Source: Streptomyces sp. CB02959
GTDB taxonomy: Bacteria; Actinomycetota; Actinomycetes; Streptomycetales; Streptomycetaceae
Direction: 5' to 3'
Assembly (NCBI RefSeq): GCF_002803155.1
Contig: NZ_NNBP01000021.1
Coordinates: forward strand, 1-64,000
DNA: 64,000 nt
The notes under the pieces were generated by a model that did not search any database, was not told the origin of the DNA, and saw only the letters and a program-made list of their open reading frames with translations. Shown here one piece after another: positions 8,920 through 18,315 of the stretch. The position numbers were made by a program, and so were the translations under genes. Position 1 is the first letter of the stretch, and each line of letters opens with the position of its first letter.

Positions 8920-9903
8920 CTACTGCGGCTCCTGCTGGCTGAGCAGCGGCCGGAGCTGCGGCGGGAGGAGGTTCTCGCAGGACTTGCTCGCCGCCTGGGT
9001 CAGCGCGTCGTTCACACAGGTGAAGTAGTCGCGGTAGACGATCTGGACGGTGAACGTCGCGGCCACCATCATCAGCGCCAGCGAGGCGGTCACCAGACCG
9101 GCGATCGCGGCGGTGGTCTGCGGCCGGCCCGCCGGGCCGGGGGCGCCGCCGGGCCGGCCCGGCGGGGGCGGGGTGCGGTCGGCGGCCGGGCGGCCGTCCG
9201 GGGCCGCGGCGGCCGCCTTCTTCGGGGCGGACGTGCCGCGCAGCGCGCTGACGCCCCAGTAGAGGGAGAGCGAGCCCAGCAGCAGTGCCACCTCCGGCAG
9301 GCTGAAGAGCACGAAGAAGAACGCCCACATCCCGGACAGCAGCGCGTAGCGGGCCCGCCGCTGGATGGGGTCGGTGGGGTCCCAGCGCAGCCCGCCGGGG
9401 CCGCCGCCCGGTCCGCCCGGCCCGCCGGATCCGCCCTGGCCGCCGCCCCGGCCCGGCCGGCTGCCGAAGTCGCCGCCCTGCCGGCCCGGCTGGCGGTCGC
9501 TCCACTGGCTGCCCCAGGCCGGGGGCCCGTCCTGCCCCTGCCCCTGCCCGCCGTCCCCGTTCTCGCCGTGCGCCTGCCCGCCGGACTGGGGGCGCGGGCG
9601 CCACTCCTGGTCGGGGGTACCGGCCGGTGGCGGCGCGAACGGGTTGTCGTCCCGGCCGTCGGCGGCGGACCGGCCCGGGGTGCCGGCGGGTGGTGAATCC
9701 GGGGCGGACGACGACTTGCGCTCGCGCGGCAGGAAGACCGCCCCGGGGGAGGTGGCGGGCTGGGGGAGCCCCCCAGCGGCAGCGGGGGGAGGGAGGAGGA
9801 GAGCCGCGCGGCGGCGTCGGTCCGGCATCTGGAGTGAGTCTTCCCCTTGTCGTGGGCGTCCGCCCGGCCGGTGGGCCGAGCGGGCGGTCACCGTGAACTG
9901 CAT
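8920..9903 (-). CDS. Pro/Gly-rich membrane protein with two or more C-terminal TM segments
   Basis: A 327-residue protein of unknown function. The first 170 residues are hydrophilic and dominated by Pro, Gly, Gln and Arg. Hydrophobic segments follow at about 190-215 (LLSGMWAFFFVLFSLPEVALLLGSL) and 270-295 (TAAIAGLVTASLALMMVAATFTVQIVY), and then a short tail with two cysteines (FTCVND, KSCENLL) probably outside the membrane. ATG 9903 is preferred because GGGAG lies 6 bases upstream. The pattern resembles other actinobacterial DUF4190-like proteins with disordered cytoplasmic heads. Divergent from purN. Confidence 0.75.
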   Translation of the reverse strand: MQFTVTARSAHRPGGRPRQGEDSLQMPDRRRRAALLLPPPAAAGGLPQPATSPGAVFLPRERKSSSAPDSPPAGTPGRSAADGRDDNPFAPPPAGTPDQEWRPRPQSGGQAHGENGDGGQGQGQDGPPAWGSQWSDRQPGRQGGDFGSRPGRGGGQGGSGGPGGPGGGPGGLRWDPTDPIQRRARYALLSGMWAFFFVLFSLPEVALLLGSLSLYWGVSALRGTSAPKKAAAAAPDGRPAADRTPPPPGRPGGAPGPAGRPQTTAAIAGLVTASLALMMVAATFTVQIVYRDYFTCVNDALTQAASKSCENLLPPQLRPLLSQQEPQ

Positions 9904-10028
9904 GCGTTCTCCCGCCCGACGCTACCTCCCGTGCTCGCCCCCGTCCCGTGGGGGCCGCTCGGTGTGCCGGTATCGTTGCTGACGGTCGGCCCCTTCGTAG
10001 GGTTCCCCGTATTCACGAAACCCTTCGC

Positions 10029-10046
10029 TTTGTGCGACCGCACAAA
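10029..10046. promoter_or_regulatory. Palindrome upstream of purN
   Basis: TTTGTGC and GCACAAA form a perfect 7-base inverted repeat with a 4-base spacer, about 50 bases before the purN start and in a locally AT-richer stretch. It could be an operator for purNH. I do not recognise a known regulator for it. Confidence 0.4.
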
Positions 10047-10095
10047 CCTCACACCCCACCTCAGACCCGCAAGACCTGTCGAGAAAGACCCCATC

Positions 10096-10740
10096 GTGGC
10101 CTCCTCTTCTCTTCCCGCCCGCTCCGCGCCGGCCCGGATCGTGGTACTCGTCTCCGGATCGGGCACCAACCTCCAGGCCCTCCTCGACGCCATCGCCGAG
10201 GAGGGCGCCGCGGCGTACGGCGCCGAGATCGTGGCCGTGGGCGCCGACCGGACCGGGATCGCCGGCCTGGAGCGCGCCGAGCGGGCCGGTCTGCCGACGT
10301 TCGTCTGCCGGGTCAAGGACCACGAGGACCGGGCGGCCTGGGACGCGGCGCTCACCGAGGCGACCGCCGCGTACGCCCCCGACCTGGTGGTCTCCGCCGG
10401 CTTCATGAAGATCCTCGGCAAGGAGTTCCTGGCCCGCTTCGGCGGCCGGACGCTCAACACCCACCCGGCGCTACTGCCCAGCTTTCCCGGTGCCCACGGC
10501 GTCCGCGACGCCCTCGCGTACGGCGCGAAGGTCACCGGCTGCACCGTCCACTTCGTCGACGACGGTGTCGACACCGGCCCGATCATCGCCCAGGGCGTGG
10601 TCGAGGTCCGGGAGGAGGACGACGAATCCGCGCTGCATGAGCGCATCAAGGAAGTCGAGCGATCGCTGCTCGTCGAGGTCGTGGGGCGTCTGGCCCGTCA
10701 CGGCTACCGCATAGAGGGACGAAAGGTACGTATCTCGTGA
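10096..10740 (+). CDS. purN: Phosphoribosylglycinamide formyltransferase
   Basis: A 214-residue GAR transformylase that transfers a formyl group from 10-formyl-THF to GAR in purine synthesis. VLVSGSGTNLQALLDAI binds the phosphoribosyl part. The catalytic Asn-x-His lies in LNTHPALLPSFPGAHG and the Asp in VDDGVDTGPI. GTG 10096 is chosen because it gives the normal family length and because upstream residues are not conserved. The stop overlaps the purH start by 4 bases (GTGA), so the two are translationally coupled. Confidence 0.96.
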   Translation: MASSSLPARSAPARIVVLVSGSGTNLQALLDAIAEEGAAAYGAEIVAVGADRTGIAGLERAERAGLPTFVCRVKDHEDRAAWDAALTEATAAYAPDLVVSAGFMKILGKEFLARFGGRTLNTHPALLPSFPGAHGVRDALAYGAKVTGCTVHFVDDGVDTGPIIAQGVVEVREEDDESALHERIKEVERSLLVEVVGRLARHGYRIEGRKVRIS

Positions 10741-12308
10741 CCGCCACCGAAGGTACGCAGCGGCCCATCCGCCGCGCGCTGGTCAGCGTCTACGACAAGT
10801 CCGGGCTGGAGGAGCTGGCCCAGGGGCTGCACGCGGCGGGCGTCCAGCTGGTCTCGACCGGGTCGACGGCCGGGAAGATCGCCGCGGCCGGGGTGCCGGT
10901 CACCAAGGTCGAGGAGCTCACCGGTTTCCCGGAGTGCCTCGACGGCCGGGTCAAGACCCTGCACCCCAAGGTCCACGCCGGCATCCTCGCCGACCTGCGC
11001 CTTGCGGACCACCGGCAGCAGCTCGCCGACCTCGGCGTGGAGCCGTTCGACCTGGTGGTCGTCAACCTCTACCCGTTCAAGGAGACCGTCGCCTCCGGCG
11101 CCACCCCCGACGAGTGCGTCGAGCAGATCGACATCGGCGGCCCCTCGATGGTCCGCGCCGCCGCCAAGAACCACCCCTCGGTCGCCGTGGTCACCAGCCC
11201 CGAGCGGTACGCCGACGTCCTCGCGGCCGTGCAGGGCGGCGGCTTCGACCTGACCGCCCGCAAGCGGCTGGCCGCCGAGGCGTTCCAGCACACCGCCGCC
11301 TACGACGTGGCCGTCTCCGCCTGGATGACCAACGTCTACGCGCCGGAGGAGGGCGGGGCCGCGCTGCCCGAGTTCCTCGGGGAGACCTGGGAGCGCCGCA
11401 GCACCCTGCGCTACGGCGAGAACCCGCACCAGGCCGCCGCCCTCTACGTCGACGGCCGGCCCGGCGGCATCGCCAACGCCGAGCAGCTGCACGGCAAGGA
11501 GATGTCCTTCAACAACTACGTGGACACCGAGGCCGCCCGCCGCGCCGCCTACGACCACGACGAGCCCTGCGTCGCGATCATCAAGCACGCCAACCCGTGC
11601 GGCATCGCGATCGGCGCGGACGTCGCCGAGGCGCACCGCAAGGCGCACGCCTGCGACCCGCTGTCCGCGTTCGGCGGCGTGATCGCGGTCAACCGCCCGG
11701 TGACCGTCGCGCTCGCCGAGCAGGTCGCGGAGATCTTCACCGAGGTCATCGCCGCCCCCGCCTACGAGGACGGCGCGGTCGAGATCCTCGCCCGCAAGAA
11801 GAACATCCGCGTCCTGAAGGTCGACGGCACCCCGCACCAGCCCGGTGACCTCAAGCTGCTCTCGGGCGGCGCGGTGCTCCAGCAGACCGACGTCTTCCAG
11901 GCCGAGGGCGACGACCCGGCCACCTGGACGCTGGCCACCGGAGAGGCGCTGTCCGCGGACGAGTTGGCCGAGCTCGCGTTCGCCTGGAAGGCGTGCCGCG
12001 CGGTGAAGTCCAACGCGATCCTGCTCGCCAAGGACGGTGCGTCGGTGGGTGTCGGCATGGGCCAGGTCAACCGCGTCGACTCCTGCAAGCTCGCCGTGGA
12101 GCGCGCGGGCGAGGAGCGGGCGCGCGGCTCCTACGCGGCGTCGGACGCCTTCTTCCCGTTCCCCGACGGCCCGGAGATCCTGATCGCTGCCGGCGTCAAG
12201 GCGATCGTCCAGCCCGGCGGTTCGATCCGTGACGAACTCGTCGTCGAGGCCGCCGAGAAGGCCGGCGTGACGATGTACCTCACCGGCACCCGGCACTTCT
12301 TCCACTGA
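10737..12308 (+). CDS. purH: Bifunctional AICAR transformylase/IMP cyclohydrolase
   Basis: A 523-residue bifunctional enzyme for the last two steps of IMP synthesis. The N-terminal MGS-like cyclohydrolase domain (RRALVSVYDKSGLEELAQGL, STGSTAGKIAAAGVPV) is followed by the transformylase domain with the catalytic KHANPCGIA motif near residue 285. Length and order are typical. The start is GTG 10737, overlapping the purN stop, and a terminator hairpin follows. Confidence 0.97.
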   Translation: MTATEGTQRPIRRALVSVYDKSGLEELAQGLHAAGVQLVSTGSTAGKIAAAGVPVTKVEELTGFPECLDGRVKTLHPKVHAGILADLRLADHRQQLADLGVEPFDLVVVNLYPFKETVASGATPDECVEQIDIGGPSMVRAAAKNHPSVAVVTSPERYADVLAAVQGGGFDLTARKRLAAEAFQHTAAYDVAVSAWMTNVYAPEEGGAALPEFLGETWERRSTLRYGENPHQAAALYVDGRPGGIANAEQLHGKEMSFNNYVDTEAARRAAYDHDEPCVAIIKHANPCGIAIGADVAEAHRKAHACDPLSAFGGVIAVNRPVTVALAEQVAEIFTEVIAAPAYEDGAVEILARKKNIRVLKVDGTPHQPGDLKLLSGGAVLQQTDVFQAEGDDPATWTLATGEALSADELAELAFAWKACRAVKSNAILLAKDGASVGVGMGQVNRVDSCKLAVERAGEERARGSYAASDAFFPFPDGPEILIAAGVKAIVQPGGSIRDELVVEAAEKAGVTMYLTGTRHFFH

Positions 12309-12340
12309 GGTCCGGACGGCCCCGCACGGGGCCGGACAGC

Positions 12341-12380
12341 GCGGAGGGCCGCACCCCTTGCCCGGGGTGCGGCCCTCCGC
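12341..12380 (+). terminator. Terminator hairpin after purNH
   Basis: Perfect 17-base arms (12341-12357 and 12364-12380) around a six-base loop, just after the purH stop and before the end of the converging minus-strand gene. A smaller GC hairpin lies immediately upstream at about 12311-12338. Confidence 0.88.
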
Positions 12381-12398
12381 CGCGTGTTGCGGCCGGGC

Positions 12399-12977
12399 TC
12401 AGTAACGCGGCCGGCTGAACCAGGCGTTGCCCTCGTCCTTGGAGACGAAGACCAGCACGAGAATGCCCAGCACCGTGTGGACCAGGCCGAGCGGGAAACT
12501 GCCGAGGCTCACCAGGATGTTGCCGACGCCGAAGACGATGGTGCCGACGCGGACGCCCTTGCCGCCGTTGCCGAACTGCGCGGCCAGCGTGATCGCGGCC
12601 CCGGTGAACACCACGATGATCACGATCGCCACGATCAGCAGGCCCTTGCCGACGGCGAACGCCGACATGTCCGAGTAGGGCGAGGACGCGGCGTCGTGCG
12701 ACGCCTTGCTGACGCCGCCCAGCCCGACCACCGCCAGGACCAGGCCGATGAGGTTCAGGCCGGAGAGGACGAACAGCATCGCCCGGGCCGCCTTGACGCT
12801 GCCCGGCATCACCGTCGGGTACGGCGCCTGCATCCCGGGCATCGGACCGCCCGGGTACGCGCCGTACGGGGCCATCGGTTGCTGCGGTTGCTGCGGTTGC
12901 GGGGGCTGCTGGGGGTAGCCGTAGCCGGGCTGCTGGCCCGGGGGAGGGCCGTAGGGGTTCTGGTTGGGATAGCTCAC
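12399..12977 (-). CDS. Small Pro/Gln-rich tetraspan membrane protein
   Basis: A 192-residue protein with a disordered, Pro/Gln/Tyr/Gly-rich first 55 residues (PQQPPQPQQPQQP, encoded by short repeats) and four hydrophobic segments at roughly 65-90, 105-130, 140-155 and 160-180. It starts at GTG 12977 with AAGGA 9 bases upstream. Composition and neighbourhood match the RDD-family gene directly upstream, from which it may derive its N-terminal head by similar pressure. Function unknown; probably cytoplasmic membrane. Confidence 0.75.
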   Translation of the reverse strand: MSYPNQNPYGPPPGQQPGYGYPQQPPQPQQPQQPMAPYGAYPGGPMPGMQAPYPTVMPGSVKAARAMLFVLSGLNLIGLVLAVVGLGGVSKASHDAASSPYSDMSAFAVGKGLLIVAIVIIVVFTGAAITLAAQFGNGGKGVRVGTIVFGVGNILVSLGSFPLGLVHTVLGILVLVFVSKDEGNAWFSRPRY

Positions 12978-13096
12978 GAGCGGTGTCCTTCAGGCGACTT
13001 GAGGCGGTATCAGCGAGCGCCACGAAGGCCCCCGGTCGCTGCTGCGAGGGGGCCTTCGCTGGGCGGTTCAGGGCGTCCGTAGGGCCCGGTGCGTCC

Positions 13097-13864
13097 TTAC
13101 TGGCTGCGCACGACCACGGTGCCGACGATCTTGTCCGCGAACGTCTGCGACTTCTCGTCCCACAGCGGCCAGAGGTAGCCGATGAGGCAGAAGTTGTCGA
13201 GGAAGTGGCAGATCCGGCGGACCAGCGCCATACCGAAGCCGAGCGGCTGGCCGGTGGCCTCCTTGACCAGGCGGATGCCCACGACCTTCTTGCCCGGGCT
13301 CTGGCCCTGGCCCTCCTTGACGAGGACGAAGATGATGCCCGCCAGGCCGATCAGCCACGCGAGCCCCATGAGCACCAGGGCGCCGACCGGCGCGCTGGAG
13401 GACACCGCGGTGTCGGCCGCGTGCTGGACGCAGGAGTAGTCACCGGGCTGGCAGCTGGAGTAGTCCGGCGTGGTCACCGAGCCGGCCGCCATGATGGCCG
13501 CGATGACGTACAGGATGCCCGGCAGCGCACCCACGATGAGACCGTCGATGAGAGCCGCTCCGACGCGCGCTCCCCAGCTCGCGTAACCCTGCGGCATGCC
13601 CGGCATACCCGGCATCCCCGGCTGGCCGTACGGGACCTGACCCTGCTGCGGGTAGCCGCCGTAACCCGGCTGGCCCTGCGGCGGGACCTGGCCCTGCTGC
13701 GGGTAGCCGTACGGCTGCTGGGGCTGCTGCGGGGCGCCCTGCTGCGGGTAGCCGTAGCCCGGCTGACCGCCCTGCGGCGGGACCGGCGGCTGCTGGCCGT
13801 ACGGGCCCTGGGGGGCCTGCGGCGGCTGCTGGCCGTATGGGTTGTTCGGGTCACCGAAGCTCAT
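13097..13864 (-). CDS. RDD family membrane protein with Pro/Gln-rich head
   Basis: A 255-residue protein. Residues 1-95 are imperfect repeats of YPQQGQVPPQGQPGYG type. The RDD domain follows: ASWGARVGAALIDGLIVGALPGI with the conserved Arg and Asp, TM segments at about 105-125 and 150-180, then SPGKKVVGIRLV and a third segment ending in DKIVGTVVV. RDD proteins are poorly understood; some affect ion or stress tolerance. A periplasmic loop carries CQPGDYSCVQ, a possible disulphide. The start at 13864 has GGAGGAA 10 bases upstream. Confidence 0.88.
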   Translation of the reverse strand: MSFGDPNNPYGQQPPQAPQGPYGQQPPVPPQGGQPGYGYPQQGAPQQPQQPYGYPQQGQVPPQGQPGYGGYPQQGQVPYGQPGMPGMPGMPQGYASWGARVGAALIDGLIVGALPGILYVIAAIMAAGSVTTPDYSSCQPGDYSCVQHAADTAVSSSAPVGALVLMGLAWLIGLAGIIFVLVKEGQGQSPGKKVVGIRLVKEATGQPLGFGMALVRRICHFLDNFCLIGYLWPLWDEKSQTFADKIVGTVVVRSQ

Positions 13865-14110
13865 GGTGCTGCTTTCCTCCGTTGGTGTCAGTGGGGGACG
13901 ACGCGGCGTGACTCGGAGGAAAAACAGGTTGTTTCATGGCCCGCCCCCGACGATGCCTGCGGCACTGCGCCGTCAATCCTTCTAGGTGAGGATTCCGTCT
14001 GTCCAGTCAAGGCGGTAAGCCTTTGTGCAACCGCAATGATCATTTCCGGACAACTGCCGTCCGCGCGCCCTGATTGGAACACGGGAGCCTCCATCCGGGA
14101 GGATGGGGGT

Positions 14111-14974
14111 ATGAGTGCCCAGATTCTGGATGGCAAGGCCACCGCCGCCGCGATCAAGTCCGAGCTCACCGCCCGCGTGGAGGCGCTGAAGGCCAAGGGT
14201 GTCACCCCCGGCCTGGGCACCCTGCTGGTCGGCGACGACCCCGGCAGCCGCTGGTACGTCAACGGCAAGCACCGGGACTGCGCCCAGGTGGGCATCGCGT
14301 CCCTCCAGCGCGAACTGCCGGAGACCGCCACCCAGGAGGAGATCGAGGACGTCGTCCGCGAGCTCAACGAGAACCCGGACTGCACCGGCTACATCGTCCA
14401 ACTCCCGCTCCCCAAGGGCATCGACGCCAACCGCGTCCTGGAGCTGATGGATCCGGCCAAGGACGCCGACGGGCTGCACCCGATGAGCCTGGGCCGCCTG
14501 GTCCTCGGCATCGACGGGCCGCTGCCCTGCACCCCGTACGGCATCGTCCAGTTGCTGCGCCGGCACGACGTGGAGATCAAGGGCGCGCACGTGGTGGTCG
14601 TCGGCCGCGGCATCACCATCGGCCGCCCGATGCCGCTGGTGCTGACCCGCAAGTCGGAGAACGCCACGGTCACCCAGTGCCACACCGGCACCCGCGACCT
14701 GTCCGCGCACCTGAAGCAGGCCGACATCATCGTCGCCGCGGCCGGTGTGCCGCACATCATCAAGCCCGAGGACGTCAAGCCCGGCGCGGCCGTCCTGGAC
14801 GTCGGCGTCAGCCGCGACGAGAACGGCAAGATCGTCGGCGATGTGCACCCCGGCGTCGCCGAGGTCGCCGGCTGGGTCGCCCCCAACCCGGGCGGCGTCG
14901 GCCCGATGACCCGCGCCCAGCTGCTGGTCAACGTCGTCGAGGCGGCGGAGCGCGCGGCCGGGATCACCGCCTGA
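14111..14974 (+). CDS. folD: Methylenetetrahydrofolate dehydrogenase/cyclohydrolase
   Basis: A 287-residue bifunctional enzyme that converts 5,10-methylene-THF to 10-formyl-THF, feeding purN and purH. WYVNGKHRDCAQVGI carries the catalytic Tyr/Lys region. QLPLPKGID, DADGLHP and PCTPYGIVQLL bind folate, and VVVGRGITIGRPM binds NADP. The start at ATG 14111 gives the normal family length, and GGGGGT precedes it. A DUF3017 gene follows on the same strand, as in other streptomycetes. Confidence 0.96.
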   Translation: MSAQILDGKATAAAIKSELTARVEALKAKGVTPGLGTLLVGDDPGSRWYVNGKHRDCAQVGIASLQRELPETATQEEIEDVVRELNENPDCTGYIVQLPLPKGIDANRVLELMDPAKDADGLHPMSLGRLVLGIDGPLPCTPYGIVQLLRRHDVEIKGAHVVVVGRGITIGRPMPLVLTRKSENATVTQCHTGTRDLSAHLKQADIIVAAAGVPHIIKPEDVKPGAAVLDVGVSRDENGKIVGDVHPGVAEVAGWVAPNPGGVGPMTRAQLLVNVVEAAERAAGITA

Positions 14975-15100
14975 CGTACGCCGGGGCAGGGCCCGACCGG
15001 CCCTGACGTGCGAGCCTGGAAGGGGGCGGCCGACCGCCGCCCCGCCCACCCGACGGACATCGACACCGACCTGGACACCGGAAGGGGCTGACCGCCAGAC

Positions 15101-15529
15101 ATGGCCGCCGAAGCGCACTCGGAGGGCGCGTCCGAGCCGCAGCGCACCTCGCGCCGCTTTCCGCAGCTGACCCGCGACACCGCCCGCCCCGAAGGCGGCG
15201 GCCGGGCCGCTTCGGGCGACTATCCGGCGCCGGCCCGGCAGTGGCCGCTGCTCACCGTGCTGGGCGGGGTCGCCCTCGGGCTGCTGCTGGTCACGTTCGA
15301 CGCGTTCCGGATCGGCACGATCGTGATCGGGCTGTCCCTGCTGGGCGGCGCGGTGCTGCGCTGGGGGCTGCCGTCGGTGGGGATGCTGGCCGTCCGGTCC
15401 CGCTTCACCGACATGCTCACGTACGGCGGGCTGGGCTTCGTGATCGTGATCCTGGCGATGATGGTGCAGCCCAAGCCGTGGATCCACATACCGTTCCTGG
15501 ACGACATCGTCCACTTCACGGTCCGCTAG
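15101..15529 (+). CDS. DUF3017 small membrane protein
   Basis: A 142-residue protein with a hydrophilic N-terminal 45 residues and three hydrophobic segments (about 48-65, 70-90, 105-125), ending HIPFLDDIVHFTVR. The architecture and position directly after folD match the actinobacterial DUF3017 family, whose function is unknown. The start at ATG 15101 follows AAGGGGCTGACC. Confidence 0.85.
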   Translation: MAAEAHSEGASEPQRTSRRFPQLTRDTARPEGGGRAASGDYPAPARQWPLLTVLGGVALGLLLVTFDAFRIGTIVIGLSLLGGAVLRWGLPSVGMLAVRSRFTDMLTYGGLGFVIVILAMMVQPKPWIHIPFLDDIVHFTVR

Positions 15530-15680
15530 GTCCTGAGCGACCGGACCGCTCCAGGGCAGGTCCCGGAAGCATCCCGCGGCGCTGCGGCACACCTCGTGCC
15601 GTAGCGCCGCGCGCTTGTGTGACGCGGGTAACTTGGCGACGTCCGGGGGGTGCCCCAACCGCGAGAGGGACGTCCATCTC

Positions 15681-16901
15681 ATGGCCAAGATCAAGGTTGC
15701 CAACCCCGTCGTCGAGATCGACGGCGACGAGATGACCCGCATCATCTGGTCCTCGATCAGGGACCGGCTGATCCTTCCGTACCTCGACGTCGAGTTGAAG
15801 TACTTCGACCTCGGCATCGAGCACCGGGACGCCACCAACGACCAGGTGACCGTCGACGCGGCGCACGCCATCCAGCGGTACGGCGTCGGAGTGAAGTGCG
15901 CCACCATCACCCCGGACGAGGCCCGGGTCGAGGAGTTCAACCTCAAGGCGATGTACCGCTCGCCGAACGGCACCATCCGCAACGTCCTGGGCGGCGTGAT
16001 CTTCCGCGAGCCGATCATCATGGAGAACGTCCCCCGGCTGGTCCCCGGCTGGACCGAGCCCATCGTCGTCGGCCGCCACGCCTTCGGCGACCAGTACCGC
16101 GCCACCGACCTGAAGGTCCCCGGCCCCGGCACCCTCACCCTGACCTTCACCCCGGCGGACGGCGGCGAGCCGACCGAGCTGGAGGTGCACGACTTCCCGG
16201 GCGCCGGCGTGGCCCTTGCGATGTACAACCACGACGACTCGATCCGCGACTTCGCGCGGGCGTCGTTCCGCTACGGGCTGGACCGCGGCTACCCGGTCTA
16301 CCTGTCCACGAAGAACACGATCCTGAAGAAGTACGACGGCCGCTTCAAGGACCTCTTCCAGGAGGTCTTCGACAGCGAGTTCCGGACCGCTTTCGAGGAG
16401 CGCGGGCTGGCCTACGAGCACCGGCTGATCGACGACATGGTGGCGGCCGCCCTGAAGTCGCCCGGCGGCTACGTCTGGGCCTGCAAGAACTACGACGGCG
16501 ACGTCCAGTCCGACATCGTCGCCCAGGGCTTCGGCTCGCTGGGACTGATGACGTCGGTGCTGATGACGCCCGACGGCCGGACCATCGAGGCCGAGGCGGC
16601 GCACGGCACCGTCACCCGCCACTACCGGCAGCACCAGCAGGGCAAGGCCACCTCCACCAACCCCATCGCCTCGGTGTTCGCCTGGACCCGCGGCCTGGCG
16701 CACCGCGGCAAGCTCGACGACACCCCTGAGGTGACCCGCTTCGCCCGGACCCTGGAGCGGGTCTGCGTGGAGACCGTCGAGGGCGGCCAGATGACCAGGG
16801 ACCTGGCCCTGCTCATCGGCCCGGCGCAGCCCTGGCTCACCACCGACCAGTTCCTGGAGGCCCTGGACGCCGGGCTCCAGAAGGCGATGGCGCCCGCCTG
16901 A
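15681..16901 (+). CDS. icd: NADP-dependent isocitrate dehydrogenase (eukaryote-like subfamily)
   Basis: A 406-residue TCA enzyme that oxidatively decarboxylates isocitrate to 2-oxoglutarate. It begins MAKIKVANPVVEIDGDEMTR and keeps the substrate-binding SPNGTIRN segment, the NTILKKYDGRFKD region and EAAHGTVTRHYRQHQQGKAT for NADP binding. These place it in the homodimeric, eukaryote-like group rather than the E. coli Icd group or the monomeric enzyme. The start at ATG 15681 is chosen because the family N-terminus begins there; GAGAGGGACG precedes it. Confidence 0.95.
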   Translation: MAKIKVANPVVEIDGDEMTRIIWSSIRDRLILPYLDVELKYFDLGIEHRDATNDQVTVDAAHAIQRYGVGVKCATITPDEARVEEFNLKAMYRSPNGTIRNVLGGVIFREPIIMENVPRLVPGWTEPIVVGRHAFGDQYRATDLKVPGPGTLTLTFTPADGGEPTELEVHDFPGAGVALAMYNHDDSIRDFARASFRYGLDRGYPVYLSTKNTILKKYDGRFKDLFQEVFDSEFRTAFEERGLAYEHRLIDDMVAAALKSPGGYVWACKNYDGDVQSDIVAQGFGSLGLMTSVLMTPDGRTIEAEAAHGTVTRHYRQHQQGKATSTNPIASVFAWTRGLAHRGKLDDTPEVTRFARTLERVCVETVEGGQMTRDLALLIGPAQPWLTTDQFLEALDAGLQKAMAPA

Positions 16902-17298
16902 ACCCGGGCCGGACGGCCCGGCGGGTGGCCGGGAATCGCCCTCCCCGGAGAGCCGGCGCGGAAGAGGGGGGATTGCCCTCCCGGATCCCGGGCATGCGCA
17001 CCACACCCCCCCACGGGTGTGGCACAACAGCCGGCCGCCCGCCCTCCCCCTCCAAGAGCGGGCGGCCGTCGCCCCTCGACCGGGCCGCCCCGGCGGTCGC
17101 CGGGCGGGTCCGGCCGGGGACGGCGTGACGGCCGGTGAGGTGTCCCACACCAGCCCGTCACGTGGGCCGGGCGGGGGTCCGATAGCCTGACGGCCGGGTC
17201 TCTCGATACCAAGAGACCTCGATAGATGGGCAGGGACACCCACCGCCACCCAAGGTGGTCCAGGGGCTTGCCCCCGGAATACCGCGCAGGAGATCGCC
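16902..17298. other. Intergenic region between icd and mdh
   Basis: About 400 bases with no supported gene. Its right part holds the inverted repeat GGTCTCT / AGAGACC (17197-17218) and should contain the mdh promoter. An AGGAG ribosome site lies just before the mdh start. The rest is GC-rich DNA with weak dyads only. Confidence 0.5.
17197..17218. promoter_or_regulatory. Inverted repeat in the mdh leader
   Basis: GGTCTCT and AGAGACC form a perfect 7-base inverted repeat separated by 8 bases, about 80 bases before the mdh start. It may be an operator or a leader stem; I cannot assign a regulator. Confidence 0.4.
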
Positions 17299-18288
17299 AT
17301 GACCCGCACTCCCGTCAACGTCACCGTCACCGGCGCCGCCGGCCAGATCGGTTACGCCCTCCTCTTCCGCATCGCCTCCGGTCAGCTGCTCGGCGCGGAC
17401 GTGCCGGTGAAGCTGCGCCTCCTGGAGATCCCGCAGGGCCTCAAGGCCGCCGAGGGCACCGCGATGGAGCTGGACGACTGCGCCTTCCCGCTGCTCCAGG
17501 GCATCGACATCACCGACGACCCGAACGTGGCCTTCGCCGGTGCCAACGTCGCCCTGCTCGTAGGCGCCCGCCCCCGCACCAAGGGCATGGAGCGCGGCGA
17601 CCTGCTGGAGGCCAACGGCGGCATCTTCAAGCCGCAGGGCAAGGCCATCAACGACCACGCCGCGGACGACATCAAGGTCCTGGTCGTCGGCAACCCCGCC
17701 AACACCAACGCGCTGATCGCCCAGGGTGCCGCCCCGGACGTCCCGCGGGAGCGCTTCACCGCGATGACCCGCCTGGACCACAACCGCGCGATCACCCAGC
17801 TCGCCCAGAAGACCGGCACCCCGGTGTCCGAGATCCGCCGCCTGACCATCTGGGGCAACCACTCCGCCACCCAGTACCCGGACGTCTTCCACGCCACGGT
17901 CGCCGGCAAGAACGCCGCCGAGGCCGTGAACGACGAGAAGTGGCTGGCCGACACCTTCATCCCGACCGTCGCCAAGCGCGGCGCGGCGATCATCGAGGCC
18001 CGTGGCGCGTCCTCCGCCGCCTCGGCCGCCAACGCCGCCATCGACCACGTCCACACCTGGGTCAACGGCACCGCCGACGGCGACTGGACCTCCATGGGCA
18101 TCCCCTCGGACGGCTCCTACGGCGTCCCGGAGGGCCTGATCTCCTCCTTCCCCGTCACCACCAAGAACGGCACGTACGAGATCGTCCAGGGCCTGGAGAT
18201 CAACGAGTTCTCCCGCCCGCGCATCGACGCGTCCGTCCAGGAGCTGGTGGAGGAGCGCGAGGCGGTCCGTGCGCTCGGCCTGATCTGA
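17299..18288 (+). CDS. mdh: Malate dehydrogenase
   Basis: A 329-residue NAD-dependent enzyme that converts malate to oxaloacetate in the TCA cycle. The N-terminal VTVTGAAGQIGYALLFRIASG is the dinucleotide site, LTRLDHNRA-type sequence (MTRLDHNRAITQLA) carries the catalytic Asp, and TIWGNHSATQYPD the catalytic His. Length fits the type-2 MDH family. AGGAG lies 8 bases before ATG 17299, and a terminator hairpin follows. Confidence 0.97.
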   Translation: MTRTPVNVTVTGAAGQIGYALLFRIASGQLLGADVPVKLRLLEIPQGLKAAEGTAMELDDCAFPLLQGIDITDDPNVAFAGANVALLVGARPRTKGMERGDLLEANGGIFKPQGKAINDHAADDIKVLVVGNPANTNALIAQGAAPDVPRERFTAMTRLDHNRAITQLAQKTGTPVSEIRRLTIWGNHSATQYPDVFHATVAGKNAAEAVNDEKWLADTFIPTVAKRGAAIIEARGASSAASAANAAIDHVHTWVNGTADGDWTSMGIPSDGSYGVPEGLISSFPVTTKNGTYEIVQGLEINEFSRPRIDASVQELVEEREAVRALGLI

Positions 18289-18315
18289 GCCGCCGGCGCC
18301 CGCCGCGCCACCCCA

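Noticed and set aside
13865..14110. A second ZTP riboswitch upstream of folD
   Set aside because: The region lacks the CTGGCG, GGAGCG and CCGCCTGGG landmarks.
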